Made by a program: the position numbers and the translations under genes. The notes beneath the pieces are model-generated. The model had not been told where the DNA came from. It saw only the letters and a program-made list of their open reading frames with translations, and searched no databases. From assembly GCA_046732895.1 (NCBI GenBank), contig JBKPNZ010000022.1:1-40034 (forward strand): a stretch of DNA of 40,034 bases. The letters are read 5' to 3'. This DNA is from JBKPNZ01 sp046732895 (GTDB lineage Bacteria > Actinomycetota > Thermoleophilia > Solirubrobacterales > 70-9). The stretch's first letter is position 1; the number at the start of each line of letters is the position of its first letter. Positions 31,841 through 39,466 of the stretch are shown here, in pieces.

Positions 31841-34009
31841 ATGTCAATCGCCAAGGTCGAGCCGCTGACGACGGCGCGCGCGCTGCGCGGGCCCTTCGAC
31901 TACCGCCTGCCGGAACGGCTGGCGAGCGTCGGCGTCGGGGACGTTCTGCTGGTTCCCTTCGGTCCTCGCCGTGTGCTCGGCGTGGTCGTCGGCCTCGCCG
32001 AGTCGAGCGAGCTCGCCCCCGAGCGCCTGGCCGAGCCGATCGCTGCGCTCGAGGCCGGCGCCTCGCCCGAGCTCGTCCGCCTGGGGCTGTGGGCGGCCCG
32101 CGAGTACTGCTCGACGCCGGCGCGAGGGCTCGAGCTCGTCTTGCCCCCCGGCGTGGGCGCGGCCGGACGCGGTGTTCGCGCCCGGAAGGAGCTTCTCGTG
32201 GAGATCACCCCCGCCGGGACCTCGGCGCTTCGCACCGAGCGGCTGGGCCGGGTGCAGCGCGCGGTGCTGGAGCAGCTCCACGGGGTGGAGGAGATTCGGG
32301 CGGCGGATCTCGCCGCCGACCGTGCTGCCCTGCGGCGCCTCGAGCGGCGCAGGCTCATCTCCACGCGTGAGGTCGAGGTGTCCCGCCGGCCACCGTCAGT
32401 GGATGTTGGCGCGCAGCCCGTTCGAGTCGAGCTGAACGCGGCGCAGCGCAAGGCGGTGGCGGCGATCGTCGGGGGGCTTGACGGCGAGCCCGGCGCTCAC
32501 CTGCTTCACGGAGTGACCGGTTCGGGCAAGACGGAGGTCTACCTGGCCGCCGCCGAGGCCGCTCTGGCGCGGGGGAGGGGCGTGATCGCGCTGGTGCCCG
32601 AGATCGGGCTGACGCCCCAGGCCGTGACGCGCTTCCGCCAGCGCCTCGGCGACACGGTGGCCGTGTTGCACTCGGGGCTCACAGCAGGCGAGCGCCGCGA
32701 CGAGTGGATGCGGCTGCGCGCCGGTGAGGCGCGCGTCTGCGTGGGGCCGCGATCAGCCGTGTTCGCTCCCGCCGAGGCCCTGGGATTGATCGTCATCGAC
32801 GAGGAGCACGACGCGTCCTATAAGCAGGAGGGCGACCCCCGATACGACGCCCGCGAGGTCGCGCGCCGCCGCGCCGCCGAGGCTGGGGCGGTGCTCGTCG
32901 CCGGCACCGCCACCCCGCGACCCGAGGCCTGGGTCGAACTCGAGCATCTTGAGCTCCCGGAGCGAGTCGACGGCGGGCAGCTGCCCGCGGTCGATGTGGT
33001 CGACATGCGTGAGCGACGCGGCGACGCCGGCCCGCTGCACGCGCGGACCCGCGATGCCCTTGCCGCGACGCTCGCGGCCGGGGAGAAGGCGATCGTTCTC
33101 GTCAGCCGGCGGGGTTGGTCCCCGTTCATGGAATGCCGTGAATGCGGGCGTTCTTGGCGCTGCCCGGACTGCGACGTATCCCTCGTGCTTCACCGCTCTC
33201 CCGAGCAGCTTCGATGCCATCACTGTGGCCACTCCGCGCCGGTGCCGAGCGCATGCCCTGACTGCGGATCGGTGACGCTCGCGCGCCACGGTGCCGGAAG
33301 CGAGCGGATCTCAGAAGAGCTGCGCGCCCTCGCAGGAGGGGCTCCCGTCCTGCGCCTCGACTCCGACACGGCCGCGGGTACCGGCGCGCACGGCGACGTT
33401 CTCTCCCGCTTCGAGCGCCCCGGTGCAGCGATCCTCGTCGGGACGCAGATGGTCGCGAAGGGGCACGACTTCCGCGACGTCACGCTCAGCGTCGTTGTCG
33501 ACGCCGATGCCTCGCTTCGCTTCCCCGACTTCCGGGCCGAGGAGCGAACGTTCGCGCTGGTCGCACAGCTCGCCGGTCGCAGCGGCCGGGGACAGCGTTC
33601 AGGGCGCGTGATCATCCAGACCCTGGCACCCGAGGCCGACGCGATCAAGGCCGCCGCCGCTCACGACGCCCAGGCGTTCATAGGCGGTGAGCTGGAGCGC
33701 CGTCGCGCCCTTGGCTATCCGCCGTTCTCGGCGCTCATCCGAATCGAGGTCGGCGCCACCCAGGAGCCGCAGGCCCACGCGGCGATCGAGGCGATCCACG
33801 ACGCACTTGCACCGCTCCTTCCGGAAGAGGCGTCGCTCTTGGGTCCGGCTCCGAGGTTCCGCGTGCGGGGGCGGTATCGCCGCCAGCTTCTCGTCAAGGG
33901 GACGGAGCGCCAGGCGGCCGTGAGCGCCGTCCGCGCGGCGGTGGAGCAGGTGACCGCCGCGCGCCGTCTGCGGGGAGTGGCGCTGTCAGTCGACGTCGAT
34001 CCCCAATGA
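31841..34009 (+). CDS. priA: primosomal protein N' (replication restart helicase PriA)
   Basis: Superfamily 2 helicase that reloads the replisome at stalled forks. The 722 residues have the N-terminal DNA-binding region, Walker A GVTGSGKT (224-231) and a DEEH box (320-323). Four Cys pairs form the zinc-binding module (Cys432/435, 441/444, 459/462, 472/475). Helicase motifs V-VI include GTQMVAKGHDF and QLAGRSGRG. The helicase motifs are intact, unlike many mycobacterial and streptomycete PriA-like proteins. The open frame reaches to 31682; the ATG at 31841 is chosen because of the -10 hexamer 8 bases upstream and the family N-terminus VEPLTTARALRGPFDYRLPE. Followed 33 bases later by def. Confidence 0.96.
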   Translation: MSIAKVEPLTTARALRGPFDYRLPERLASVGVGDVLLVPFGPRRVLGVVVGLAESSELAPERLAEPIAALEAGASPELVRLGLWAAREYCSTPARGLELVLPPGVGAAGRGVRARKELLVEITPAGTSALRTERLGRVQRAVLEQLHGVEEIRAADLAADRAALRRLERRRLISTREVEVSRRPPSVDVGAQPVRVELNAAQRKAVAAIVGGLDGEPGAHLLHGVTGSGKTEVYLAAAEAALARGRGVIALVPEIGLTPQAVTRFRQRLGDTVAVLHSGLTAGERRDEWMRLRAGEARVCVGPRSAVFAPAEALGLIVIDEEHDASYKQEGDPRYDAREVARRRAAEAGAVLVAGTATPRPEAWVELEHLELPERVDGGQLPAVDVVDMRERRGDAGPLHARTRDALAATLAAGEKAIVLVSRRGWSPFMECRECGRSWRCPDCDVSLVLHRSPEQLRCHHCGHSAPVPSACPDCGSVTLARHGAGSERISEELRALAGGAPVLRLDSDTAAGTGAHGDVLSRFERPGAAILVGTQMVAKGHDFRDVTLSVVVDADASLRFPDFRAEERTFALVAQLAGRSGRGQRSGRVIIQTLAPEADAIKAAAAHDAQAFIGGELERRRALGYPPFSALIRIEVGATQEPQAHAAIEAIHDALAPLLPEEASLLGPAPRFRVRGRYRRQLLVKGTERQAAVSAVRAAVEQVTAARRLRGVALSVDVDPQ

Positions 34010-34029
34010 TCGTCTTGCCGCTCCGGCTC

Positions 34030-34035
34030 TAGACT
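34030..34035 (+). promoter_or_regulatory. candidate leaderless -10 element of def
   Basis: TAGACT ends 7 bases before the GTG at 34043, heading the def-fmt-rsmB-zinc ribbon-rpe operon. Confidence 0.45.
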
Positions 34036-34042
34036 CGAACGA

Positions 34043-34738
34043 GTGAGCGACGCAACCGACACGGAACTCAAACAGGGGTCTGACCCCCTCGTAAAGGGGC
34101 CTGACGCCGAGGCTGACGCGCAGGGGTCGGACCCGATCGCGGACCGCTACGAGCTCTCCGACGAGGAGCGCGCGCGGCGGGATGCAGCGCTCGCCGAGGT
34201 GCGAAAGTTCGGCGATCCGGTGCTGAAGTCGCGTGCGTCCGAGGTCACCGACTTCGGCGCCGATCTGGAGCGCGAGGCAGAGCGCATGGTCGCGCTGATG
34301 AACGATGCGGTGGGCGTCGGGCTCGCCGCCACTCAGCTCGGCGTCATGCGGCGACTGCTTGTCTTCCAGGCGGGGCTCGAGGCAACACCGACGGCGCTCG
34401 CGAATCCGAAGATCGAGTGGAGCTCGAGCGAACTGGCCGCAGCCGAGGAGGGATGCCTGAGTCTGCCCGGTGTCATCGTCGACGTCGAGCGCCCGCTCTA
34501 TGTCCGGGTCCGCGGGCAGGACGTCCGGGGTGAGCCGCTCATGCTCGAGGCCTCCGGCCTCGAGGCGCGGGTCCTCCAGCACGAGATCGATCACCTGGAC
34601 GGGGTACTCATGCTGGATCGCACAACCAGGGAGCAGCGGCGCGGCGCGCTGAGCGCTCTGCGCGAGGGAGGCACCTACCTGCCTCCCTCACCCGAGGAGC
34701 CGGAGGCGCCCGAGGACCCCGACGGCCTCGAGCAGTAG
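34043..34738 (+). CDS. def: peptide deformylase
   Basis: Removes the formyl group from new proteins. The catalytic domain has GVGLAATQLG (91-100), EGCLSLPG with metal-ligand Cys138, and QHEIDHLDG with His180, Glu181 and His184. The first 45 or so residues precede the usual start (the DAALAEVRKFGDPVL strand) and are low complexity. They are encoded partly by three GGGGTCNGACCCC-like palindromes that read in frame as QGSDP-type repeats. The C-terminal tail is Pro/Glu-rich. The GTG at 34043 follows a -10 by 7 bases; a later internal start would remove the extension, so the true N-terminus deserves testing. The stop overlaps fmt by one base (TAGTG). Confidence 0.95.
   Translation: MSDATDTELKQGSDPLVKGPDAEADAQGSDPIADRYELSDEERARRDAALAEVRKFGDPVLKSRASEVTDFGADLEREAERMVALMNDAVGVGLAATQLGVMRRLLVFQAGLEATPTALANPKIEWSSSELAAAEEGCLSLPGVIVDVERPLYVRVRGQDVRGEPLMLEASGLEARVLQHEIDHLDGVLMLDRTTREQRRGALSALREGGTYLPPSPEEPEAPEDPDGLEQ
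34075..34135. repeat. three REP-like palindromes inside the def coding sequence
   Basis: GGGGTC-T-GACCCC (34075-34087, perfect), a degenerate GGGGCCTGACGCC (34096-34108) and GGGGTCGGACCCG (34123-34135) lie within 61 bases, all read through in the def frame. GGGGTCNGACCCC palindromes recur as REP-like repeats in other bacterial genomes; that comparison is from memory. Confidence 0.6.
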
Positions 34739-35655
34739 TGCGGACGGTCTTCCTGGGCACCTCGGAGTTCGCCGTCACGGTGCTCAGGCGCCTCGCTGAC
34801 TCGGATCACCGCCCGGCCCTGGTGGTCACCCCGCCGGACCGCCCGCGGGGTCGCGGGCAGCGTCTGGAGTCACCGCCGGCGGCGCTTGCCGCCAGGGAGC
34901 TCGGGGTCGAGCTCCACCAGGCCGAGAACGTCAACGACCCTGAGTCGGTCAAGCGGCTCGGTGATGCCGGGGACGTCGGCCTGGTCTGCGCCTTCGGCCA
35001 GCTGATCCGCGAGCCCCTGTTGAGCGATCCCGAGATGCTGAACGTGCATCCTTCGCTCCTGCCTCGCTGGCGCGGGGCCGCGCCGATCGAGCGCGCGATC
35101 ATGGCCGGCGACCGCGAGACGGGCGTGACCATCATTCGTCTCTCCGAGGGGCTCGATTCCGGGCCGATCGGGCTGCAGGAGACGATCGAAATCGGCAAGC
35201 ACGAGGCGTTCCCGGAGCTCTCGGCGCGGCTTGCCGAGCTCGGCGGGGAGCTCGCGATCCGTGCGCTCGACCTCCGCGCGGGCGGCGAGCTGGAGCTCAA
35301 CCCCCAGGACGAGGCGCTGGCCATCCACGCGGACAAGATCACACCCGAAGAGCGCCGGCTCGACCCGGGGCGGCCCGCGGTGGAGCTCGAGCGCGTCGTG
35401 CGGGCGCTCGGCTCCCATGTCGGGGTCTACCTCGCGCTCGCCGACGGAGGGCGGCTGGGGGTGCGTGAGGCCGCCGCCGCCGAGGGCCGGCTTGCCCCGA
35501 CCGAGGTCTCGGCCGCCGATGGGAGGCTCCTGGTCGGATGCCGGGACGGCGTGCTCGAGCTGAACGTGGTGCAGCCCCCCGGTGGCCGGCCGATGGATGC
35601 CGAGGCTTATCTGCGCGGGCACGACGCGCCCCGCCTGGCAACCGCAGCCAGGTGA
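34738..35655 (+). CDS. fmt: methionyl-tRNA formyltransferase
   Basis: Formylates initiator Met-tRNA, the counterpart of deformylase. The 305 residues start with VFLGTSEFAVTVLRRL. The active-site region SLLPRWRGAAPIERAI (about 103-118) follows the folate-binding AFGQLI element, and DSGPIGLQE marks the end of the catalytic domain; the C-terminal OB domain begins near 210. The GTG shares one base with the def stop, and the stop overlaps rsmB as GTGA, so the operon is tightly coupled. Confidence 0.97.
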   Translation: MRTVFLGTSEFAVTVLRRLADSDHRPALVVTPPDRPRGRGQRLESPPAALAARELGVELHQAENVNDPESVKRLGDAGDVGLVCAFGQLIREPLLSDPEMLNVHPSLLPRWRGAAPIERAIMAGDRETGVTIIRLSEGLDSGPIGLQETIEIGKHEAFPELSARLAELGGELAIRALDLRAGGELELNPQDEALAIHADKITPEERRLDPGRPAVELERVVRALGSHVGVYLALADGGRLGVREAAAAEGRLAPTEVSAADGRLLVGCRDGVLELNVVQPPGGRPMDAEAYLRGHDAPRLATAAR

Positions 35656-37034
35656 ACGCGACTGAACCGAGACGGGTCGCCTATGAGGTCTTGCGCCGGG
35701 CGTTTGAGGACGACGCTTGGGTTGATCGCGCCTTTCGCGCCGCCGCGGAGCGCCACGCGCTCGCGGGCCGCGAGCTCGCGCAGGCTCAGCGACTCGCCTA
35801 CGGGGCCGTCCAGCGGCGCGGAACGGCGGATCACATCGTGGGAGTCCTGGCGCGACGCGAGCCCGGCGAGCTCGATCCGGCGTTGATCGCTGCCCTGCGG
35901 CTTGGCCTTTACGAACTCCTCTTTGCCGAGGGCTCCGCCGATCACGCCGCGGTCGATCAGTCGGTCGAGCTCGCCAAGCAGAGCCTGGGGGGGATGTCGG
36001 CTCGCCGCCGCAAGGCCGCGGCCGGGCTCGTCAACGCGGTCCTGCGCCGAGCCGCCCGGGATCGCGCCGACCTCCTGAACTCGCTAAGCGACGGGACTCC
36101 CGAAGAGGCGGCGATCGCCCTGTCGTATCCCGAGTGGCTCGCAAGGATGTGGTGGGCCGAGCTGGGCGCCGACGACGCGCGCTCGCTGATGCGCTCACTC
36201 AACGAGCCCGCCGAAACGGCGCTCCGGGTGAACACGCTGCGCACCGACCCCGGTCTGGTGCTCGGCGCGTTGAAAGCTGCGGGTGTGCGGGCTCGAGCGG
36301 CGACGGAGCTGAGTGAGGGCCTCCTTGGACTGCCCGAGTCGATCGTGGTCTCGGGGCCATCGGGCCCGGAGGCGGGTCGCCGCCTCGAGGCGGGCGAGCT
36401 CATCGCCCAGTCGCGAGCGTCAGCGGCGGTCGTCGCCGCCCTCGATCCGCGGCCCGGTGACCGCGTGCTCGACCTCTGCGCCGGCCCGGGCGTGAAGACC
36501 ACGCAAATCGCGGGGCGGATCGAGGACACCGGCGAGATCGTCTCGGTCGAGCGGGACGCCGCTCGCGCGAGCCAGATCGAGGAGCTCTGCGCCCGAGCCG
36601 GAGCAACGAGCGCACGGGTCGTCGTCGCCGACGGCGCGAGCGCCGACCTGGGCTATGGCTACGATCGAGCCCTCGTGGACCCGCCCTGCACCGATCTGGG
36701 GGCACTGGCGTCGCGCCCCGACGCACGCTGGCGCAAGACCGCTGACCAGCCGGAGCGGTTGGCCAAGTTGCAGCGGGAGCTGCTCGGGGCGGCGGCCAGG
36801 ACCCTGCGGCCGGGTGGGACGCTCGTCTACTCGACGTGCACGATCTCGGATCGCGAGAACGAGTCGGTCATCGCGGCGGCCCTGGCTGAGGACCCCTCGC
36901 TCGTCGCCGATGATCTGGGCGCGGAGCAGCCCGAGCTGGCATCCGCCCGCGACCGTCGCTTCGTTCAGATCCGCCCCGACCGCGACGGCACCGATGGCTT
37001 CTTCATTTCCCGCCTCGTGCGGGCGGAGGGGTAG
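35652..37034 (+). CDS. rsmB: 16S rRNA (cytosine-967-C5)-methyltransferase RsmB
   Basis: SAM-dependent RNA m5C methyltransferase. The 460 residues have a NusB-like N-terminal RNA-binding domain (1-140) and the methyltransferase domain with DLCAGPGVKTTQIA (274-287). The two functional cysteines are in VDPPCTDLG (Cys346) and YSTCTI (Cys396, nucleophile). The usual DAPCSG is replaced by DPPCTD, a mild variation. The frame is open upstream to 35538, but the GTG at 35652 overlaps the fmt stop by four bases. def-fmt-rsmB order is conserved in many bacteria. Confidence 0.95.
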   Translation: MNATEPRRVAYEVLRRAFEDDAWVDRAFRAAAERHALAGRELAQAQRLAYGAVQRRGTADHIVGVLARREPGELDPALIAALRLGLYELLFAEGSADHAAVDQSVELAKQSLGGMSARRRKAAAGLVNAVLRRAARDRADLLNSLSDGTPEEAAIALSYPEWLARMWWAELGADDARSLMRSLNEPAETALRVNTLRTDPGLVLGALKAAGVRARAATELSEGLLGLPESIVVSGPSGPEAGRRLEAGELIAQSRASAAVVAALDPRPGDRVLDLCAGPGVKTTQIAGRIEDTGEIVSVERDAARASQIEELCARAGATSARVVVADGASADLGYGYDRALVDPPCTDLGALASRPDARWRKTADQPERLAKLQRELLGAAARTLRPGGTLVYSTCTISDRENESVIAAALAEDPSLVADDLGAEQPELASARDRRFVQIRPDRDGTDGFFISRLVRAEG

Positions 37035-37038
37035 GCCG

Positions 37039-37269
37039 GTGTCCCCGTCCGAGCAGACGATTCCGCGCCCCGGGTGCCCTGGGTGCGGTGAGCCATGGCT
37101 ACGGCCGACCCAGCTGCCCGGCCGCTACCGGTGCGTCTACTGCCTGCGTCGGTACGAGCTCGTCTCGCAGTGCCCGAACTGTGGCGAGCATCAGACGATC
37201 GTGCGCATGCGGGCCGACGAGGATCTGCTCTGCCAGCACTGCGGCCATTCGATGCTGAAGCCCGTATGA
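37039..37269 (+). CDS. small double zinc-ribbon protein (YfgJ-like)
   Basis: A 76-residue protein with four CxxC pairs: CPGC, CVYC, CPNC and CQHC, enough for two zinc ribbons. The arrangement is reminiscent of E. coli YfgJ. No function is established. The frame is open far upstream inside rsmB; the GTG at 37039, 4 bases after the rsmB stop, is the natural start. The stop overlaps rpe as ATGA. Its place among translation genes suggests an RNA- or ribosome-related role, but this is only an inference. Confidence 0.75.
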   Translation: MSPSEQTIPRPGCPGCGEPWLRPTQLPGRYRCVYCLRRYELVSQCPNCGEHQTIVRMRADEDLLCQHCGHSMLKPV

Positions 37270-37940
37270 GCGAGCTCTTCACCACCAAGCGGGTCGCGCC
37301 GTCGCTTCTGTCGGCCGACTTCGCGCGCCTTGGCGAGCAGGTGGCTGACGTCATGGACGCCGGAGCGCGGATAATCCACGTCGACGTCATGGACGGCCGC
37401 TTCGTGCCCCCGATCACGATCGGGCCACTGATCGTCGGCGCCCTCGCCGATCAGGTCCACGGCGCCGGTGGCGGGCTCGACGTCCACCTCATGATCGAGC
37501 GGCCCGGCGACCACGTGAGCGAGTTCGCCAAGGCCGGCGCGGACTGCATCACCTTCCATGTCGAGGCGGACGCCCACGCGCACAGGACGCTCGGGGCGAT
37601 CCACGAGGCCGGATGCCGCGCGGGCATTGCCCTCAACCCGGGAACTCCGGCGATCGCCGTCGAGGTCCTCGCGGGGTACGCGGACGTCGTGCTGTGCATG
37701 ACGGTGAACCCCGGCTGGGGCGGTCAGGCGTTCATCGGCTCCTCACCGGGCAAGGTGCGGCAGCTTCGGGAGCTGGCCGGCGAGACCGCGATCGAAGTCG
37801 ACGGCGGTATCGATGCCGACACGGCCGGCCCGGTCGCAGACGCGGGCGCGACCCTGTTCGTGGCCGGCTCCGCGGTCTTCGGCGATCGCGATCCGGCGGC
37901 CGCTTACTCCAGGATCGCCGCCGCCGCGGGCGCCGAATGA
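37266..37940 (+). CDS. rpe: ribulose-phosphate 3-epimerase
   Basis: Interconverts ribulose 5-phosphate and xylulose 5-phosphate in the pentose phosphate pathway. The 224 residues start VAPSLLSADFARLGEQV. They contain the metal ligands His38 and Asp40 in IIHVDVMDGRFVP, His74 in DVHLMIE, and Asp179 in IEVDGGI, plus the flexible loop MTVNPGWGGQAFI. The ATG at 37266 overlaps the zinc-ribbon stop by four bases. It ends 4 bases before the end of the convergent flippase-like gene. Confidence 0.96.
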   Translation: MSELFTTKRVAPSLLSADFARLGEQVADVMDAGARIIHVDVMDGRFVPPITIGPLIVGALADQVHGAGGGLDVHLMIERPGDHVSEFAKAGADCITFHVEADAHAHRTLGAIHEAGCRAGIALNPGTPAIAVEVLAGYADVVLCMTVNPGWGGQAFIGSSPGKVRQLRELAGETAIEVDGGIDADTAGPVADAGATLFVAGSAVFGDRDPAAAYSRIAAAAGAE

Positions 37941-37944
37941 GCCG

Positions 37945-39309
37945 CTAGCCGATCTCCTCGGCGGCCGCCAGCCGGGCCTCGAGCTCGGCGGGGGAGCCGG
38001 GCTCGACGATGTCCGCCGCGCGTTCGCGCGGTCGCCTGTAGACCGCGTAGAGCAGCGCTGCGAGGGCCAACGCGGCGGCGGCAAAGCCGATCTCCACGCG
38101 GCGGAAGTCGTCAAAGGCGTCGGTCAGGTTCCAGGCGAGGAATCCGACCGCGCAGGCGACCCAGCAGCCGGCCGCACGCCGCACTTGCCCCTGGGCCACG
38201 GCCGCCTGGTTCAGCGTGGTGGCGACCAGATAGAGCCCCATCCCGAGCGCAACGAGGAGCAGCCCAACCCGGTCGTAGGTGAACTTGTCCCCGAACGCGA
38301 GCTGCATGAGCGCGGGCCCGATGGCGAGGACAACGACCACGACGATCGCGGTGAACGCCGTGATCGCCATGATCGTTGTGCGCACGGATAGCCGAAACGC
38401 ATCACCGCCTGAGGCCCCCCGGGCGCGGAGCCTCGTCAGGTGGGGCAGCAGGCTTGTGGCGACGCCCTGGAACAGGAGCAGCGGCGCGCGAGCGACCATC
38501 AGCACGTTGAAGATGTAGCCGGCGGCTGCGGCCCCGGCCGTGCCCTTCACCAGCAGCGGACCGGCGTTCAGGAGTGTCTGCTCGCTCAGCATCACGCAGA
38601 AGACAGCGGCCGCGAAGCCGCCGCCGCTGGCGATCGAGAACGCCGGGACGTTCGCCGGCGCTGAGGGCCGGGCCGAGGCGGCCGTGGCCGCGCGCCGTCC
38701 GAATGCGAACGGCACGACCAGCAGGCTCAGGCACGGCGCGGCGGCGACGCCCAGCGCAACGGCCGTCTGCCCGGTCGTCACGCCGACGGCGACCGCCAGT
38801 GCGAAGAGCATGCGCGAGGCCGACTCGGCGAGGAGGAGGCCGGCAAGGATTGCGAACCGCCGGCGCCCGGCCAGGAAGCCCCGCGCGTAGAAGCTGGCTG
38901 CGAAGGCGACGATCGCGGCGACGAGGATCCAGTAGAGGGCCTCGTTCCCTGAGAGCAGCTCGTCCTGGAGCGGTGTGCGCAGCGCGAGTGCCGCCAGCGC
39001 GCACACCACAGCGATCGACCCCTGGATGAGGGCCGCGGTCCGAAGCGGACCGCCGATCGGCTGGCTCTGCGCCTCGCGTTCGGCGATCGTCCGGGAGAGC
39101 AGCTGCTCGACCGGCCGGTAGAGCACGGAGATCGTCACGAAGGTGGCCGACCAGAGCACCACGAGCTCGCCGTACTCGGCGCGGTCGAGGTTGTGCGAGG
39201 CGAGCGAGAAGTAGACGTAGGTCAAAAGGCCGGCGAGCCCGACCCCACCGGCCAGCAGGCCCGCGGAGCGCCCGAAGCGTCTTGTCTCAGCCTCGGCAGC
39301 GCCGCCCAT
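37945..39309 (-). CDS. MOP-superfamily flippase-like membrane protein
   Basis: Polytopic membrane protein of 454 residues with about 12 hydrophobic segments, resembling Wzx-type polysaccharide flippases of the MOP superfamily. Features include the first span with VGLAGLLTYVYFSLASHNLDRAEYG, a VLYRPVEQLLSRTIAERE loop near 65, and a TSLLPHLTRLRARG segment near 290 that is typical of these proteins. It probably moves a lipid-linked glycan or similar molecule across the membrane; no glycan genes are nearby, so the substrate is unknown. An ATG at 39309 is chosen because TACCGT lies 6 bases upstream on the minus strand; a GTG at 39318 would overlap that -10. Confidence 0.8.
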   Translation of the reverse strand: MGGAAEAETRRFGRSAGLLAGGVGLAGLLTYVYFSLASHNLDRAEYGELVVLWSATFVTISVLYRPVEQLLSRTIAEREAQSQPIGGPLRTAALIQGSIAVVCALAALALRTPLQDELLSGNEALYWILVAAIVAFAASFYARGFLAGRRRFAILAGLLLAESASRMLFALAVAVGVTTGQTAVALGVAAAPCLSLLVVPFAFGRRAATAASARPSAPANVPAFSIASGGGFAAAVFCVMLSEQTLLNAGPLLVKGTAGAAAAGYIFNVLMVARAPLLLFQGVATSLLPHLTRLRARGASGGDAFRLSVRTTIMAITAFTAIVVVVVLAIGPALMQLAFGDKFTYDRVGLLLVALGMGLYLVATTLNQAAVAQGQVRRAAGCWVACAVGFLAWNLTDAFDDFRRVEIGFAAAALALAALLYAVYRRPRERAADIVEPGSPAELEARLAAAEEIG

Positions 39310-39315
39310 GCGCGG

Positions 39316-39321
39316 CACGGT
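39316..39321 (-). promoter_or_regulatory. candidate leaderless -10 element of the flippase-like gene
   Basis: TACCGT on the minus strand ends 6 bases before the ATG at 39309. Confidence 0.45.
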
Positions 39322-39371
39322 ACCCGCGAGCGCAGCGGGAGCGGGGCGGCCTCGTGCTCGACAGGAGGGGC

Positions 39372-39397
39372 TACACTGATTGACTGACTAGTCAATC
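39372..39397. promoter_or_regulatory. TetR-type operator with adjoining -10, no regulator gene
   Basis: GATTGACT (39378-39385) and AGTCAATC (39390-39397) form an inverted repeat with a 4-base spacer, of the type bound by TetR-family repressors. TACACT (39372-39377) directly before it is a TANNNT -10, which would put the transcription start inside the palindrome. The nearest genes are the divergent flippase-like gene and ribD; no TetR gene is present here. Confidence 0.5.
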
Positions 39398-39450
39398 GAG
39401 GCCCTGCCGCAGCGCCGCCGCCCCGATCTCGGGCGCCATTCAGGCGGGCC

Positions 39451-39456
39451 TACGAT
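39451..39456 (+). promoter_or_regulatory. candidate -10 element of ribD
   Basis: TACGAT ends 10 bases before the ribD ATG; GGGGGAGG between them may act as a ribosome-binding site if transcription begins further upstream. Confidence 0.35.
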
Positions 39457-39466
39457 GGGGGAGGCG

